Numbered from the stretch's first letter, positions 36,301 to 48,519 are shown. The stretch is DNA of 64,000 nucleotides from Flavobacterium gelidicaeli (GCF_013294005.1 NZ_JABSNK010000011.1:1-64000), one strand, 5' to 3'. The notes: generated by a model from the sequence alone, not told the origin. Made by a program: numbers and translations.

Positions 36301-37488
36301 TTACGAAATCACACCTGAACCAATTAGTTCATCTCCAAGATACCAAGCCGCAAATTGCCCTTCAGTAATTGCTGATTGCGGCTCTTCAAATGAAATATAC
36401 ATTCCGTTTTCAAGCTGGTGTAACGTTGCTTTTTGAAGTGGCTGTCTGTATCGAATTCGAACCATTGCCTCCATTTTTTGACCATTTTCTAATGCCATAT
36501 CAGATCGTACCCAATGTACTTCGGGAGTGTCAATAAAAAGTGCTTTTCTAAACAATCCTGGATGCTGACTACTTAAACCAGTATAAATAGTATTTGTATC
36601 TACATTAGTACCTATGATAAACAAAGGATCTTTAGTACCACCTACATTAAGCCCTTTACGTTGTCCTATAGTAAAATAATGCGCTCCTTGATGTTTCCCA
36701 ACTACCTTACCCATTTCTGGAGTATAAGCAATTTTATTTGAAGCAAGAACCAAAGCTTCTTCCTCAGTCAATGCCACTGTATTTAAATTAGTATATACAG
36801 CATCATCTTTATCTATTTGAACAATTAACCCGTCTTTTGGTTGCAATTTTTGTTGTAAAAATTCTGGCAAACGTACTTTACCAATAAAACAAAGGCCTTG
36901 CGAATCTTTCTTTTCGGCGGTTACTAATTCCATTTCAGTTGCTATTTCGCGTACCTCAGGTTTCGTTAATTCACCTATAGGAAACAAGGATTTAGCCAAT
37001 TGCTCTTGTGATAACTGACAAAGAAAATACGATTGATCTTTGTTAGTATCAGCACCCGCTTTTAATTGATAAACTGTTTCTCCGTTTACAGTTGTTTCAC
37101 TTTTCTGGCAATAATGTCCTGTTGCTACATAATCAGCACCAAGACTTAAAGCAATTTTCATGAAAACATCAAATTTTATTTCACGATTACAAAGTACATC
37201 CGGATTTGGAGTTCTTCCTTTTTCGTATTCGTTGAACATATAATCAACGATTTTTTCTTTATACTCTTCACTTAAATCTACAGTTTGAAAAGGTATTCCT
37301 AATTTCTCAGCAACTAATAATGCATCATTACTGTCTTCTAACCAAGGACATTCATTTGAAATTGTCACAGAGTCATCATGCCAGTTTTTCATAAAAAGAC
37401 CAATCACTTCATATCCTTGTTGTTGCAATAAATAAGCGGCAACACTTGAATCTACACCTCCAGAAAGTCCTACTACAACACGTTTCAT
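36301..37488 (-). CDS. mnmA: tRNA-specific 2-thiouridylase MnmA
   Basis: 395 aa. Thiolates U34 of tRNA-Lys, -Glu and -Gln. PP-loop GLSGGVDSS at residues 7-15, catalytic Cys100 ([12 protein letters not shown]) and Cys200 (SQGLCFIG), central domain with GKVRLPEF and C-terminal barrel ([15 protein letters not shown]). Its tRNA-Glu substrates are encoded at 9799-10100. A TAACTTTG box (plus 37517-37524) lies 29 nt upstream of the start. Confidence 0.96.
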   Translation of the reverse strand: MKRVVVGLSGGVDSSVAAYLLQQQGYEVIGLFMKNWHDDSVTISNECPWLEDSNDALLVAEKLGIPFQTVDLSEEYKEKIVDYMFNEYEKGRTPNPDVLCNREIKFDVFMKIALSLGADYVATGHYCQKSETTVNGETVYQLKAGADTNKDQSYFLCQLSQEQLAKSLFPIGELTKPEVREIATEMELVTAEKKDSQGLCFIGKVRLPEFLQQKLQPKDGLIVQIDKDDAVYTNLNTVALTEEEALVLASNKIAYTPEMGKVVGKHQGAHYFTIGQRKGLNVGGTKDPLFIIGTNVDTNTIYTGLSSQHPGLFRKALFIDTPEVHWVRSDMALENGQKMEAMVRIRYRQPLQKATLHQLENGMYISFEEPQSAITEGQFAAWYLGDELIGSGVIS

Positions 37489-37571
37489 CTTAATTCTTTA
37501 TTATTTTATAAGACTGCAAAGTTACAACGTTTTATTTGAGTAGCGATCTTAGTACTGCGTTAATTAGGATA

Positions 37572-38270
37572 CTATTTAGAATTGGTCTGCGGAAAACTCA
37601 TATTCAATTCTTTCACTTTCTTTCCTTTTTCAAAAAACTCCCAGATGCCCACTTTTTTATTATTCAAAAATTTCCCTGAAGAAGCTATATTCCCTGAACC
37701 ATCTCTAAAAATAGCCGGACCATTAAACTCTCCATTAACATACATCGTTTCCTCTAAAACAAATCCGTTTTCAGAATAAATTTTACACATTCCGTTTTTC
37801 AAATCATTTTTATACACGATTTCCTCAGCAATTTTTCCATTTGGATAAAAAACAGATCGTAACCCTTCCAGTTTACCATTCTTATAATTCTCGAGTGTCA
37901 TAATGGTTTTTGCAGCTTGATGATAGTATTTCCACTCCCCTTCAAATAATTTATTGACTACCTTACCTTCGCTCACTTTATTATTGGCTTGATCATAAAA
38001 AATAGTATAAGCACTTGTGTCTTTATCATTAAATTCTCTTGTAGCAATAATACTTCCTGCTTTTGTATCATCAAAAAATTTAAACAGGCCGATTTCTTTT
38101 CCATGAGAAAAGTTTCCTTCATATCTCGGTCTTTTAGAAGTTTCGTAAGTCCCCTTCCAGACACCTTCTTTTTTCCCTTTACTATCTAATTTATTCACAT
38201 TAGTCTGTGCTAATAATAATTGAGTTGAACAAATTAAAAATGCCAATGAAAAAGCTTTAAAGTATTTCAT
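37572..38270 (-). CDS. Secreted MORN-repeat (YwqK-like) protein
   Basis: 232 aa. Signal peptide (1-22, ending LLAQ). The mature protein is a series of MORN-type units: GVWKGTYETSKRPRYEGNF, GEWKYYHQAAKTIMTLENYKNGKLEG, RSVFYPNGKIAEEIVYKNDLKNG, FNGPAIFRDGSGNIASSGKF, VGIWEFFEKGKKVKELN. Often labelled YwqK-family antitoxin by automatic pipelines, but here it is exported, so an antitoxin role is doubtful. 83 nt upstream of mnmA on the same strand. Function unknown. Confidence 0.72.
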   Translation of the reverse strand: MKYFKAFSLAFLICSTQLLLAQTNVNKLDSKGKKEGVWKGTYETSKRPRYEGNFSHGKEIGLFKFFDDTKAGSIIATREFNDKDTSAYTIFYDQANNKVSEGKVVNKLFEGEWKYYHQAAKTIMTLENYKNGKLEGLRSVFYPNGKIAEEIVYKNDLKNGMCKIYSENGFVLEETMYVNGEFNGPAIFRDGSGNIASSGKFLNNKKVGIWEFFEKGKKVKELNMSFPQTNSK

Positions 38271-38626
38271 AATAATTTATAAGTTTAATAGATGCGGTTT
38301 ATTGAAATGCAAAAATAATCCTTTTACACAAGAACTTTTCAATTTCCATAATATTACTTTTATGTATAAAAATTTAAAAATTATCATTAAACAAAGAAAT
38401 AACCATATGTTAAAACTGTTTAACTTATCATTTTTAAAACAAAACACATAAAATCAAAAAAAAGCTTAACAATAACAGAGTAAAACAACTAAACAACTCA
38501 TAATCAATAGTTATTATAATAATAAACAAAATTTAAAATTATCACAAAATTTATATTATGTTTATTATTATTAACTAAAAGTTAAACAAATTATCTTAAA
38601 TTGCTCAAAATTTAAAACAAACAATT
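38271..38626. other. Divergent non-coding region upstream of the FAS1 gene
   Basis: No gene in 356 bp. A TATTTTTG box on the minus strand (plus 38310-38317, with TTG 22 nt upstream) is a candidate promoter for the MORN gene. Next to the FAS1 gene there is an imperfect inverted repeat (38510-38527 with 38560-38575, GTTATTATAATAATAAAC against GTTTATTATTATTAAC) that could fold in its leader. The rest is A-rich and G-poor. Confidence 0.4.
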
Positions 38627-39589
38627 ATGAAAAATTTATTAAAACCTATTTTTTTAATGATGGTTGCTTCATTGACATTTTCAGCAACATCATGTAGTAA
38701 TGATGATAATGATGAACCAGTTGCGACAGATAATACCATAACAGGTATTGCTGCAAAAACACCAGATTTCAGTATTTTAGTCCAAGCTTTAACCAAAGCA
38801 GATTTAGCAGTAACCTTACAAGGAACTGATAATTACACCGTTTTTGCTCCTACAAATGCAGCTTTCACAGCATTTCTTGCCACTACACCTTACGCTACTA
38901 TTAATGACGTACCTACTGCTGCATTAAAAGAAATTTTATTAAATCATGTTATTAGTGGTACAATAAAATCTACTGATCTTACAACAACATACATAAAAAC
39001 ATTAGCAAAAGGAACAGCTTCAGCAACAAATAACTTAAGCATGTTTGTAAATACTAGTGGTGGTACTGTAAAATTAAATGGTGTTGCCATGGTAACTAGT
39101 GCAGATATAATGGCATCAAATGGAGTAATTCATATTGTTGATGCCGTAATCAACTTACCTACAATTGTAACTCATGCGACTGCTAATCCAAATTTCACAT
39201 CATTAGTTGGCGCTCTAACTGGCAATGATCAACCAGATTTTGTATCTATTTTATCAGGTACAGGACCATTTACTGTATTTGCCCCTACTAATGATGCCTT
39301 TACAGCATTAGATGCCGAATTAACTGGTGGGATTGCAAGTGTTTCTGCAGCGAATTTAACTAAAGTACTAAAATATCATGTAGTTTCTGGAAATATATTA
39401 GCAGCAACTTTGACTGAAGGAAAAGTAGTTCCTACATTAGAAACGCCACAATCATTTACAGTACAATTAACTAGTGGCGCAAAAATTAAGGATGCAAATG
39501 ACCGAATTTCTACAATTGTAGCTACAGACGTACAATGTTCTAATGGAGTTATCCATGTTTTAAACAAAGTATTACTACCTATGTTATAA
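38627..39589 (+). CDS. Fasciclin (FAS1) domain lipoprotein, two domains
   Basis: 320 aa. Lipobox ATSC (Cys23) followed by the acidic SNDDNDEP, resembling a surface-lipoprotein export signal. Two FAS1 domains, about 42-178 and 182-318, each with the family motifs DNYTVFAPTNAAFTAF / GPFTVFAPTNDAFTAL and NHVISG / YHVVSG near the end, NGVIHIVDAVI and NGVIHVLNKVL. FAS1 proteins mediate adhesion or polysaccharide contact. Monocistronic and shares a bidirectional terminator with yidC. Confidence 0.92.
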   Translation: MKNLLKPIFLMMVASLTFSATSCSNDDNDEPVATDNTITGIAAKTPDFSILVQALTKADLAVTLQGTDNYTVFAPTNAAFTAFLATTPYATINDVPTAALKEILLNHVISGTIKSTDLTTTYIKTLAKGTASATNNLSMFVNTSGGTVKLNGVAMVTSADIMASNGVIHIVDAVINLPTIVTHATANPNFTSLVGALTGNDQPDFVSILSGTGPFTVFAPTNDAFTALDAELTGGIASVSAANLTKVLKYHVVSGNILAATLTEGKVVPTLETPQSFTVQLTSGAKIKDANDRISTIVATDVQCSNGVIHVLNKVLLPML

Positions 39590-39608
39590 TTCATAAATAT
39601 CTTAAACT

Positions 39609-39639
39609 AAAAAAGCTTCCATCACTGGAAGCTTTTTTT
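39609..39639. terminator. Bidirectional terminator between FAS1 and yidC
   Basis: 12-bp stem AAAAAGCTTCCA/TGGAAGCTTTTT, TCAC loop, T tract on the plus strand and A run (T on minus) on the other side. It ends both convergent transcripts. Confidence 0.88.
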
Positions 39640-39655
39640 ATGTTTAAAATAATAA

Positions 39656-41551
39656 CTATTTCTTTTTTTGTTGCGCTTTTACCGCTTCTTGTTGTTCCAT
39701 TACTTCTTGTAATTTTCTCTGGAACTTACCTTGTTTCTTAGGCTCTTTTAATTTATTTTCTTGAATTTGAGCGTGAATTTTATCACTATCAATAATGTAG
39801 TTTTTAATTACAAGCATAATACCAATAGTAATTGAGTTAGATACAAAATAATACAAACTCAAACCAGATGCATATCCATTGAAGAAAATTAACATCATCA
39901 ATGGCGAAACATAAATCATGATTTTCATCATTTTAGCCATATCCGGCATACCTTCTTGTTGAGGCGCAGCCATTTGTTGATCTCCTGTAGTCATTTTCAT
40001 GTAAAAGAAAATAGCAATAGAAGCTAAAATAGGAAATAAACTTATGTGATCTCCGTACCCTGGAATATGAAAAGGCAATTGGTAAACAGAATCAAATGAA
40101 GATAAATCATCTGCCCATAAAAACCCTTGTTGCCTTAAACCTATAGCTGAAGGGAAGAATTGAAACAAAGCGTAAAACACAGGCATTTGTAATAAACCTG
40201 GGACACAACCCGCCATCGGGTTCACACCTGCTTTATTATACAGCTTCATTGTTTCTTGCTGTTTTTTCATTGGGTCCTTTTTGAATTTTTCCCCTAACTC
40301 AGCAATTTCAGGTCGTAAAACTTTCATTTTTGCTTGAGACAAAAACGATTTATACGTAATAGGTGACATAACTAATTTTACTAAAATAGTAAAAATAACA
40401 ATTGCCCAACCGTGAGAAATAAACATACTTAAAAAACTATACATAGGAATAAATGCATGACGGTTAATCCAACCGAAAATACCCCAACCTAAAGCAACAA
40501 TATCCTCTAAATTTCTATCGTACGTTTTTAATAACTTATAGTCCGTTGGTCCGTAGAACCAATTCATTCTTTGGTCAATTTCCCCATTTTTAAAAGCTAA
40601 AGGAACAACCGCTTTAAATTGCTTTGTAAAAGTAGTATCTACTTTATCATCCTTAACTAAATTAGTCGAGTGTAATTCTGCTTGCTCGAAAGGTGTAGCT
40701 GACAACAAGATAGAAGAGAAAAAGTGTTGCTTGTAGGCTACATAAGATACGTCCTTAACAATATCATCTTCTTGACTACCTAATCCTAAATAGTTACTTT
40801 TTCCATCTTCATGCTCATAATACAACTCAGAATAACGGTTTTCATACGTAATACTTTTTTCATTCGTATACGTTTTTAAATCCCACTCTAAATTTAATGG
40901 TTTAGAAGTATTCAATACTTTACTCAATCCTTGCGACTGAATATCAAAATCTAGCATATAATCATCTGCTTTAAGCACATATTTATATTCTAAGTATTGG
41001 TTTGCTCCAGCTTTTAAACGCATTGATAAAATTTGGTCTTCACCATTTTTTGTCAATGTTGGTTCAAAATAAAGGTCTTTAGTATTTAAAGTATGATTGT
41101 CACTAGTAAACAATTGAATGTTTAAACTCGCATTATTATCTTTAACAAGTTTTACTAATTCTCCAGATCCTTTTTTAAATCTTTCGAAATTTTTTAAAGT
41201 AGCCTCAACAATGTACCCCCCTTTATTAGCGATTTTTAAAGTAACCAACTTATTCTCAATAGTTGTAAAACCTTCTTTAGCGGATGGAAGTGCTGCTGAA
41301 TAGGCAAAACTACCTAATGATTTTTGTAGTTGAGCTATTTGCAATGTATCTCCTACGGCTACAACTGCAGCTTTTTCGGTAGTTTTTACATTATTTGCTT
41401 TAGCATCCTCTTTAACTACCAATTCTTTTTTGGTTTTTTCTGCTGCTACTTCCGCATCAGTTGGTTGGTTATTGTACATCATCCAAATCAATATACCAAA
41501 AATCAATACAAAACCAATTAACGAATTAGGGTCAAACTTTTTTTGTTCCAT
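39656..41551 (-). CDS. yidC: Membrane protein insertase YidC
   Basis: 631 aa from the ATG at 41551 (a TTG three codons upstream is less likely, as homologues begin MExKK). N-terminal membrane anchor (about 10-27), large periplasmic beta-sandwich domain (about 70-350), then the conserved five-helix insertase core with SWYGT-like FKNGEIDQRMNWFYGPTDYKLL before it and MYNNQP near the first helix; RPEIAELGEKFKKDP and NPMAGCVPGLLQMPVFYALFQFF mark the C-terminal core. Lys-rich tail. 75 nt downstream of pyrG and probably co-transcribed. Confidence 0.95.
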   Translation of the reverse strand: MEQKKFDPNSLIGFVLIFGILIWMMYNNQPTDAEVAAEKTKKELVVKEDAKANNVKTTEKAAVVAVGDTLQIAQLQKSLGSFAYSAALPSAKEGFTTIENKLVTLKIANKGGYIVEATLKNFERFKKGSGELVKLVKDNNASLNIQLFTSDNHTLNTKDLYFEPTLTKNGEDQILSMRLKAGANQYLEYKYVLKADDYMLDFDIQSQGLSKVLNTSKPLNLEWDLKTYTNEKSITYENRYSELYYEHEDGKSNYLGLGSQEDDIVKDVSYVAYKQHFFSSILLSATPFEQAELHSTNLVKDDKVDTTFTKQFKAVVPLAFKNGEIDQRMNWFYGPTDYKLLKTYDRNLEDIVALGWGIFGWINRHAFIPMYSFLSMFISHGWAIVIFTILVKLVMSPITYKSFLSQAKMKVLRPEIAELGEKFKKDPMKKQQETMKLYNKAGVNPMAGCVPGLLQMPVFYALFQFFPSAIGLRQQGFLWADDLSSFDSVYQLPFHIPGYGDHISLFPILASIAIFFYMKMTTGDQQMAAPQQEGMPDMAKMMKIMIYVSPLMMLIFFNGYASGLSLYYFVSNSITIGIMLVIKNYIIDSDKIHAQIQENKLKEPKKQGKFQRKLQEVMEQQEAVKAQQKKK

Positions 41552-41626
41552 TATATTCAATTATTATTTATAGCCTGGCTTGATAACAAGCTCAATTAGG
41601 CATTACTATATATGCGTATTCTAAAA

Positions 41627-43348
<1,722 letters not shown>

Positions 43349-43391
43349 TTAACGAACAAGTTTTGAGGTAAATAGCAATTATTTACTTTCA

Positions 43392-43625
43392 CTAAAGCCC
43401 TTTGGGATATCTTTTTTTAATATTCCGAATCAATTCTTCTAATCCGTTTAACTTCAACTCATAGATTAATCGCAATTGATCTCCTAAAACACCATTAGGA
43501 AATCCTTTATTATGGTACCACACGACATAATACTCTGGTAAATCTATAAGAAAACGCCCCTCGTATTTACCGAAGGGCATTTTTGTATGTGCTAATTTTA
43601 TTAATTCCTTTTGATTTTGATCCAT
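43392..43625 (-). CDS. DUF3820 family protein
   Basis: 77 aa. Small cytoplasmic protein with the family pattern MPFGKYEGRFLIDLPEYYVVWYHNKGFP. The GKYKG-like turn is shared with the DUF3820 family (putative quorum-sensing-regulated virulence factor in Pfam); no mechanism is established. It lies on the same strand, 151 nt upstream of pyrG and 79 nt downstream of the OsmC gene. Confidence 0.8.
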   Translation of the reverse strand: MDQNQKELIKLAHTKMPFGKYEGRFLIDLPEYYVVWYHNKGFPNGVLGDQLRLIYELKLNGLEELIRNIKKRYPKGL

Positions 43626-43704
43626 TGTTATTTATAAAAAAACAAGAATCAACAAACAATAAAGTCACTACTTCTTGTTTCTCAATTCTTGTTGTTAATT
43701 CATA

Positions 43705-44106
43705 TTATTTCCAGTTGAAAGAAATTCGCTTTTCGATATCTGGATTTAAACTTAAAAAAACAGGACAGGTCAAAGCGGCTCTTTCAAGAATCGCTCTATT
43801 TTTTGGATCATTGGTTCCAACCAAATTAAAAATAATTTCAATAGCTCCTATTCTTCTAGGCTCAGCGTTCATTATTTTAGTTACTTCAGCAGTAGTACCA
43901 GCCATCTCAACCGATAAATCACCTGCTTTTATTCCCATGATAGTCATCATACAACTTGCTAATGCATTCGCTACAGTGTCAGTAGGTGAGAAAGCTTCGC
44001 CTTTTCCATTGTTATCTAAAGGAGCGTCTGACATTATTTCACTTCCTGATTGAACGTGAATCGATGACGTTCTTAAATCACCTAAATAAGTTACTTTTGA
44101 AGTCAT
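43705..44106 (-). CDS. OsmC/Ohr-family peroxidase-like protein
   Basis: 133 aa. Two conserved redox cysteines, Cys52 (ALASCMMT) and Cys114 (ALTCPVFLS), with the FSPTDTVANALASC helix and a C-terminal NPDIEKRISF segment typical of OsmC. Likely reduces organic hydroperoxides in the cytoplasm. Its ATG overlaps the stop of the LysM/PBP1 gene as TAATG, so translation is probably coupled. Confidence 0.9.
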   Translation of the reverse strand: MTSKVTYLGDLRTSSIHVQSGSEIMSDAPLDNNGKGEAFSPTDTVANALASCMMTIMGIKAGDLSVEMAGTTAEVTKIMNAEPRRIGAIEIIFNLVGTNDPKNRAILERAALTCPVFLSLNPDIEKRISFNWK

Positions 44107-46079
44107 TATTTAGCTTCTTTTATAATTAAGTCCGTGTCATAATACATGATAAACACCCCTTTATTAGTGTATCCACCATCTTCTTTTTTATAATATTCAA
44201 ACTTATTTTCTACTAATTCAGTTGCAGCAACTTTTACAGTTTGCTCAAATTTTACATTTTGAACCAATCGCATCATTGTATCAAAGGTAACGTCAAAACC
44301 ACGAGTAGCATAATCACTAGGATAAATATTATTTGCGCTTTTAAATTTTTTATCAAAAATAGCAGCTTCAGGAGTAACGCAGTCGCGAATTACCGAAGGA
44401 TACATCAGCTTTAACTTCGTTAAGTTTGAGAATTTTACCTCTTCAAAATCCAATGTTTCATTAGGTTCCAAAATCACTAATTGTACTTGATAAGCAGGCA
44501 TTGCACTTATCATAGCAGCAATTGTTGTTTTAATCATCCAAGTATTAGCTGTCTCCATGACAACATAATTCATACGGTCTTTTACCAACATTCCTTTTAA
44601 ACTTTCTGCAGAAACACTACCATTATCTTTAAAAGCCACTAGAGGAACATTTTTTTGATTATCTCTTAAATATTGAAGAATAGATTCTTTCTTTTTATCA
44701 ACAACAGCCATTATATTTCCGTTTTGAGCACGCATATAGTCAAACATTGTCCCCTTAACAACTTCATTTGAAGGTACCGCTTGGTATAAATTTGCATAAG
44801 CGTTACCTACATCTTTAGAAAGTGGCGATATAACTGGGACATTATTCAATCCTACTGCTTGAGCAGCTACTTCGGCATTACTTTGATAAAAAGGTCCTAC
44901 GATAGCATTAGCATTTTGTAATTTATTATCTCTAATTACAGCCGCAACATTAGAGCTGTTTTTACTTTCTTGAGAATCATAAATTTCTACATCAATAGGA
45001 AGACCTAATGTTTTAGCTGAATCAATTGCAATTAATGCACCGGCATAAAAATCAAGAGTCATGTTTAAAAACTTATCTTTTTTTAATCTACTGTAAGCTG
45101 AATTTATGGTATCTCCTTCAATTTTTGAAACATTAAAAGGTAGTAATAACACCATTTTTTTACGCCTCCCTTCAGCAATATTTTTACTTAAGGAAACATA
45201 TTCCTTTTTTTCTTGAGTAACGGCAGCAATTTTTGAAGGTACTTTTAAAAGCATACCAATATCAACACCATTATTTAATTCTGGATTTAGCTTTATTAAC
45301 TCTTCTTGCGAAATATCAAACATTTTTGAAAGACTATAAAGTGTTTCTTTTGGCTGAACTTCATATGCGATATAACTAACTACAGTATCTTTTGCAATAG
45401 CGGCATTTTTTAAATCTGTAATTTCCTCTTTTGCTACAGCCTTAACTTCATTTATAGTTTGTGAAGGATTGCCTTTGATTAATAATTTATATCCAATAGG
45501 TAAGTTATCTACAACCTCAGGGTTGCGCTGTTCAATTTGTTGAATTGTAACTCCATATTGTCGCGCTATAGAATACTTAGTCTCCTTAGGTAATACATCA
45601 TGATATACCGCTTGTTCTTGTTTCGTAGTCTCTTTTTCTACTTTTTTAACAGCAGCTTTAGTAGGATGTTTTGAAGGAATAGTCAAAAGCATTCCTATTT
45701 TCAATCCATCAATTTCAATATCTGGATTTGCTTTTTTCAAGTCGGCATCAGAAATGTTATATTGTTTTTCGATCCCGTATAGTGTTTCCTTAGCAATAAC
45801 CATATGTGTTATTGATCCAGAAGAAGGAACAGTTTTCACCTTTTGCACACTTACACCAGCCTCTTTTTTATTAGGGATCAACAAAACCGTATTCAATTTT
45901 AGTCCGCTTTGTGCATCTGGATTTAATTGATAAATATCAAACGGTGTAATTTGATATTTCTGTGCAATTTGATTGATTGTCTCCCCTTTCTCTACTTTAT
46001 GAGTTAAGGTTTTGTTTTGCGAGAAAACAGTTCCGGCAAAAAACAAAAATGTAGCACAAGTAGCAAAAAAATATTTCAT
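44106..46079 (-). CDS. LysM-repeat protein fused to a periplasmic-binding-type (PBP1/LpoA-like) domain
   Basis: 657 aa. Signal peptide (1-20, ending VFSQ). Four LysM repeats at about 24-70, 92-136, 158-202 and 238-282, each with the KGETIYxIxxxYxIs pattern and an I/LxIP end. From about 308 a type-1 periplasmic-binding fold: KKMVLLLPFNVS, LDFYAGALIAID, NAIVGPFYQSNAEVAAQA, VPVISPLSKDVG. The binding domain resembles LpoA/ABC binding proteins, and LysM anchors it to peptidoglycan. A TATCTTTG box lies at plus 46105-46112 upstream. Coupled to osmC by a TAATG overlap. Confidence 0.85.
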   Translation of the reverse strand: MKYFFATCATFLFFAGTVFSQNKTLTHKVEKGETINQIAQKYQITPFDIYQLNPDAQSGLKLNTVLLIPNKKEAGVSVQKVKTVPSSGSITHMVIAKETLYGIEKQYNISDADLKKANPDIEIDGLKIGMLLTIPSKHPTKAAVKKVEKETTKQEQAVYHDVLPKETKYSIARQYGVTIQQIEQRNPEVVDNLPIGYKLLIKGNPSQTINEVKAVAKEEITDLKNAAIAKDTVVSYIAYEVQPKETLYSLSKMFDISQEELIKLNPELNNGVDIGMLLKVPSKIAAVTQEKKEYVSLSKNIAEGRRKKMVLLLPFNVSKIEGDTINSAYSRLKKDKFLNMTLDFYAGALIAIDSAKTLGLPIDVEIYDSQESKNSSNVAAVIRDNKLQNANAIVGPFYQSNAEVAAQAVGLNNVPVISPLSKDVGNAYANLYQAVPSNEVVKGTMFDYMRAQNGNIMAVVDKKKESILQYLRDNQKNVPLVAFKDNGSVSAESLKGMLVKDRMNYVVMETANTWMIKTTIAAMISAMPAYQVQLVILEPNETLDFEEVKFSNLTKLKLMYPSVIRDCVTPEAAIFDKKFKSANNIYPSDYATRGFDVTFDTMMRLVQNVKFEQTVKVAATELVENKFEYYKKEDGGYTNKGVFIMYYDTDLIIKEAK

Positions 46080-46115
46080 TTTATTTATTTAAAAATTATT
46101 AAGTCAAAGATAAGA

Positions 46116-46155
46116 AAACGGTATCAAATTTTATTCCAAAAACTTGATACCGTTT
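46116..46155 (-). terminator. Possible terminator of guaA
   Basis: 12-bp perfect stem AAACGGTATCAA/TTGATACCGTTT with a 16-nt loop, followed on the minus strand by TCTTATC rather than a pure T run, so moderate. Confidence 0.55.
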
Positions 46156-46208
46156 ATAAAATTAAGGAAATTCGAGATCAAAAAACCTTATATATAACTA
46201 AAAATTTA

Positions 46209-47738
46209 TTATTCCCATTCAATAGTCGCTGGTGGTTTAGAGCTAATGTCATATACTACTCTATTTACTCCTTTTACTTTATTTATAATGTCATTTGAGA
46301 TTTTCATTAAAAACTCATAAGGTAAGTGCACCCAGTCAGCCGTCATTCCGTCAGTAGATTCTACCGCACGTAGCGCAACCACTTTTTCATAAGTACGCTC
46401 ATCCCCCATTACCCCTACACTATTTACAGGAAGTAATATTGCTCCTGCTTGCCAAACTTTATCATACAATCCCCAAGATTTTAATCCATCAATAAACACA
46501 GCATCTACATCTTGTAAAATTTGCACTTTTTCTGGAGTGATATCTCCTAAAATACGAATTGATAATCCTGGACCTGGAAAAGGATGTCTTCCTAATAGTT
46601 CAGGATCAATTCCTAATGAAGCCCCTACTCTACGTACTTCATCTTTAAAAAGCATGCGAAGAGGTTCTACAATTTTTAATTTCATGTAATCAGGCAAACC
46701 ACCTACATTATGATGTGATTTTATAGTTGCTGACGGTCCTTTTACAGAAACCGACTCAATAACATCCGGATATATCGTTCCTTGAGCTAACCACTTTACG
46801 TCTTCGATAAGATGTGATTCATCATCAAAAACTTCGATAAAAACTCTTCCTATAATTTTACGTTTTGTTTCAGGATCACTTACTCCCGCTAATTCAGATA
46901 AAAAACGATCTCCCGCATCTACTCCTTTAACGTTTAAGCCCATTCCCTTGTACTGATCTAGTACACTTTGATATTCGTTTTTACGAAGCAAACCATTATT
47001 TACAAAAACACAATACAAGTTTTCACCAATAGCTTGATGTAATAAAACTGCTGCTACAGTAGAATCTACTCCACCAGAAAGTCCTAAAACAACTTTATCG
47101 TTTCCTACTTTCTCTTTTAACTCAGCAACCATTTCTTCAACAAAAGCATTTGGTGTAAATGTTTGTGGAACTTCGGCAATTTTCACCAAGAAATTCTCTA
47201 ACATTTTTGAACCATCTGTGGTGTGAAAAACCTCTGGGTGGTATTGAATCGCATAAGTAGTTTCGCCTTCTATTTTATAAGCAGCAAATTCTACATCATG
47301 AGTACTCGCTAGTTTTACCCCATTAGTAGGCAAAGCTTTTATACTATCACTGTGACTCATCCAAACTTGACTATTCACTGAAACATTTTCAAAGAATATC
47401 TCGTCTTCTTTAATAAAAGACAAATTAGCTCTACCATATTCTCTAGTATTTGATGCCGCTACTTCTCCACCGCTAAAGTGAGCTAAGTATTGTGCGCCAT
47501 AACAAACCGCTAGTAAAGGCAATTTTCCTCTAATTTGAGATAAATCAGGATGGGGAGCATCTTCTCCACGAACAGAAAAGGGGCTTCCACCAAGAATTAC
47601 GGCTTTATAACTGGATAAATCACTAGGTATGTGATTATAAGGGAAAATTTCGCAGAATATATTTAATTCGCGAACTCTACGCGCAATAAGCTGAGTGTAT
47701 TGCGATCCGAAATCTAAAATAAGTACGTTGTGTTGCAT
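46209..47738 (-). CDS. guaA: GMP synthase (glutamine-hydrolysing)
   Basis: 509 aa from the ATG at 47738 (a TTG two codons earlier is less likely). Converts XMP to GMP. N-terminal class I glutaminase with nucleophile Cys79 in [13 protein letters not shown] and a HPEVFHT motif; ATP-pyrophosphatase domain with [13 protein letters not shown]-terminal dimerisation domain ending [18 protein letters not shown] promoter-like box (plus 47742-47749) ends three bases before the ATG, raising the possibility of a leaderless transcript. Confidence 0.95.
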   Translation of the reverse strand: MQHNVLILDFGSQYTQLIARRVRELNIFCEIFPYNHIPSDLSSYKAVILGGSPFSVRGEDAPHPDLSQIRGKLPLLAVCYGAQYLAHFSGGEVAASNTREYGRANLSFIKEDEIFFENVSVNSQVWMSHSDSIKALPTNGVKLASTHDVEFAAYKIEGETTYAIQYHPEVFHTTDGSKMLENFLVKIAEVPQTFTPNAFVEEMVAELKEKVGNDKVVLGLSGGVDSTVAAVLLHQAIGENLYCVFVNNGLLRKNEYQSVLDQYKGMGLNVKGVDAGDRFLSELAGVSDPETKRKIIGRVFIEVFDDESHLIEDVKWLAQGTIYPDVIESVSVKGPSATIKSHHNVGGLPDYMKLKIVEPLRMLFKDEVRRVGASLGIDPELLGRHPFPGPGLSIRILGDITPEKVQILQDVDAVFIDGLKSWGLYDKVWQAGAILLPVNSVGVMGDERTYEKVVALRAVESTDGMTADWVHLPYEFLMKISNDIINKVKGVNRVVYDISSKPPATIEWE

Positions 47739-47984
47739 GCGCAAAAATACTTTTTATATTTTGAATTGGAAAATTGAATTTTGAAAAAATTGAATTTTTT
47801 TTCCAACACTAGGTTTTAAGTAAAAAACAAGTCTTAAACAACTGAAATTCATTACAAAAAACAAAACCGCTAACAAGTTCTAATACTAATTTAGCAACAC
47901 GACTTAAGCACTATTATTAAAAAGACTACTTTTGTAAAATAAAAATTTTTATTAACAATTGCTTAAACAGCTCAAAATCATATT

Positions 47985-48512
47985 ATGAAAATAAAAAATT
48001 ACGCAATAACTCTCCTTTTATCCTTATTTGTAATTTCATGTAGCATTGTAGACAAACTGTTAACCTTTACAATCTCTAACAGTACTAGCATACAAATTGA
48101 CAGTAACCTACCTCTAGGAACACCTTTTGAAATTAGCACTCCTGATATTACAACCAATTCAAGTAGTGAATTTGAAAACAATAAAACAAAAGCTAACTTA
48201 GTAAAAGAAGTTAAACTTAAAGACTTAATTCTTACTATAACAGATCCATCTGATAAAAGTTTTAGCTTTTTAAAATCAGTTCATTTATACATATCTACAG
48301 ATGCAAATGACGAAATTGAATTAGCTTATTTAGACAATATAAATACTACTGATAATACTATACAATTAATTTCTACTGAGGCTAAACTTGACAAATACAT
48401 TAAAGCTTCAAGTTATAAAATTCGCACAGAAGCAGTTTTAAAAGAAACCGTTACTAAAGACGTAACTATAAAAGCTGACATGAATTTTAGAGTTACTGCT
48501 GATCCTTTTTAA
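47985..48512 (+). CDS. Hypothetical lipoprotein
   Basis: 175 aa. Lipobox VISC (Cys19) with no acidic export motif after it. Mature part is Ser/Thr/Asn-rich and beta-like, with LPLGTPFEISTPDITTNSSSEFE and a C-terminal TKDVTIKADMNFRVTADPF. Family not recognised. A TACTTTTG box lies at 47927-47934. Convergent with the next gene; the two stops are 7 nt apart. Confidence 0.55.
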   Translation: MKIKNYAITLLLSLFVISCSIVDKLLTFTISNSTSIQIDSNLPLGTPFEISTPDITTNSSSEFENNKTKANLVKEVKLKDLILTITDPSDKSFSFLKSVHLYISTDANDEIELAYLDNINTTDNTIQLISTEAKLDKYIKASSYKIRTEAVLKETVTKDVTIKADMNFRVTADPF

Positions 48513-48519
48513 TTAACAA

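Noticed and set aside
37572..38270. MORN protein as a YwqK-type antitoxin
   Set aside because: It has a signal peptide and no toxin partner; the label is a generic consequence of repeats.
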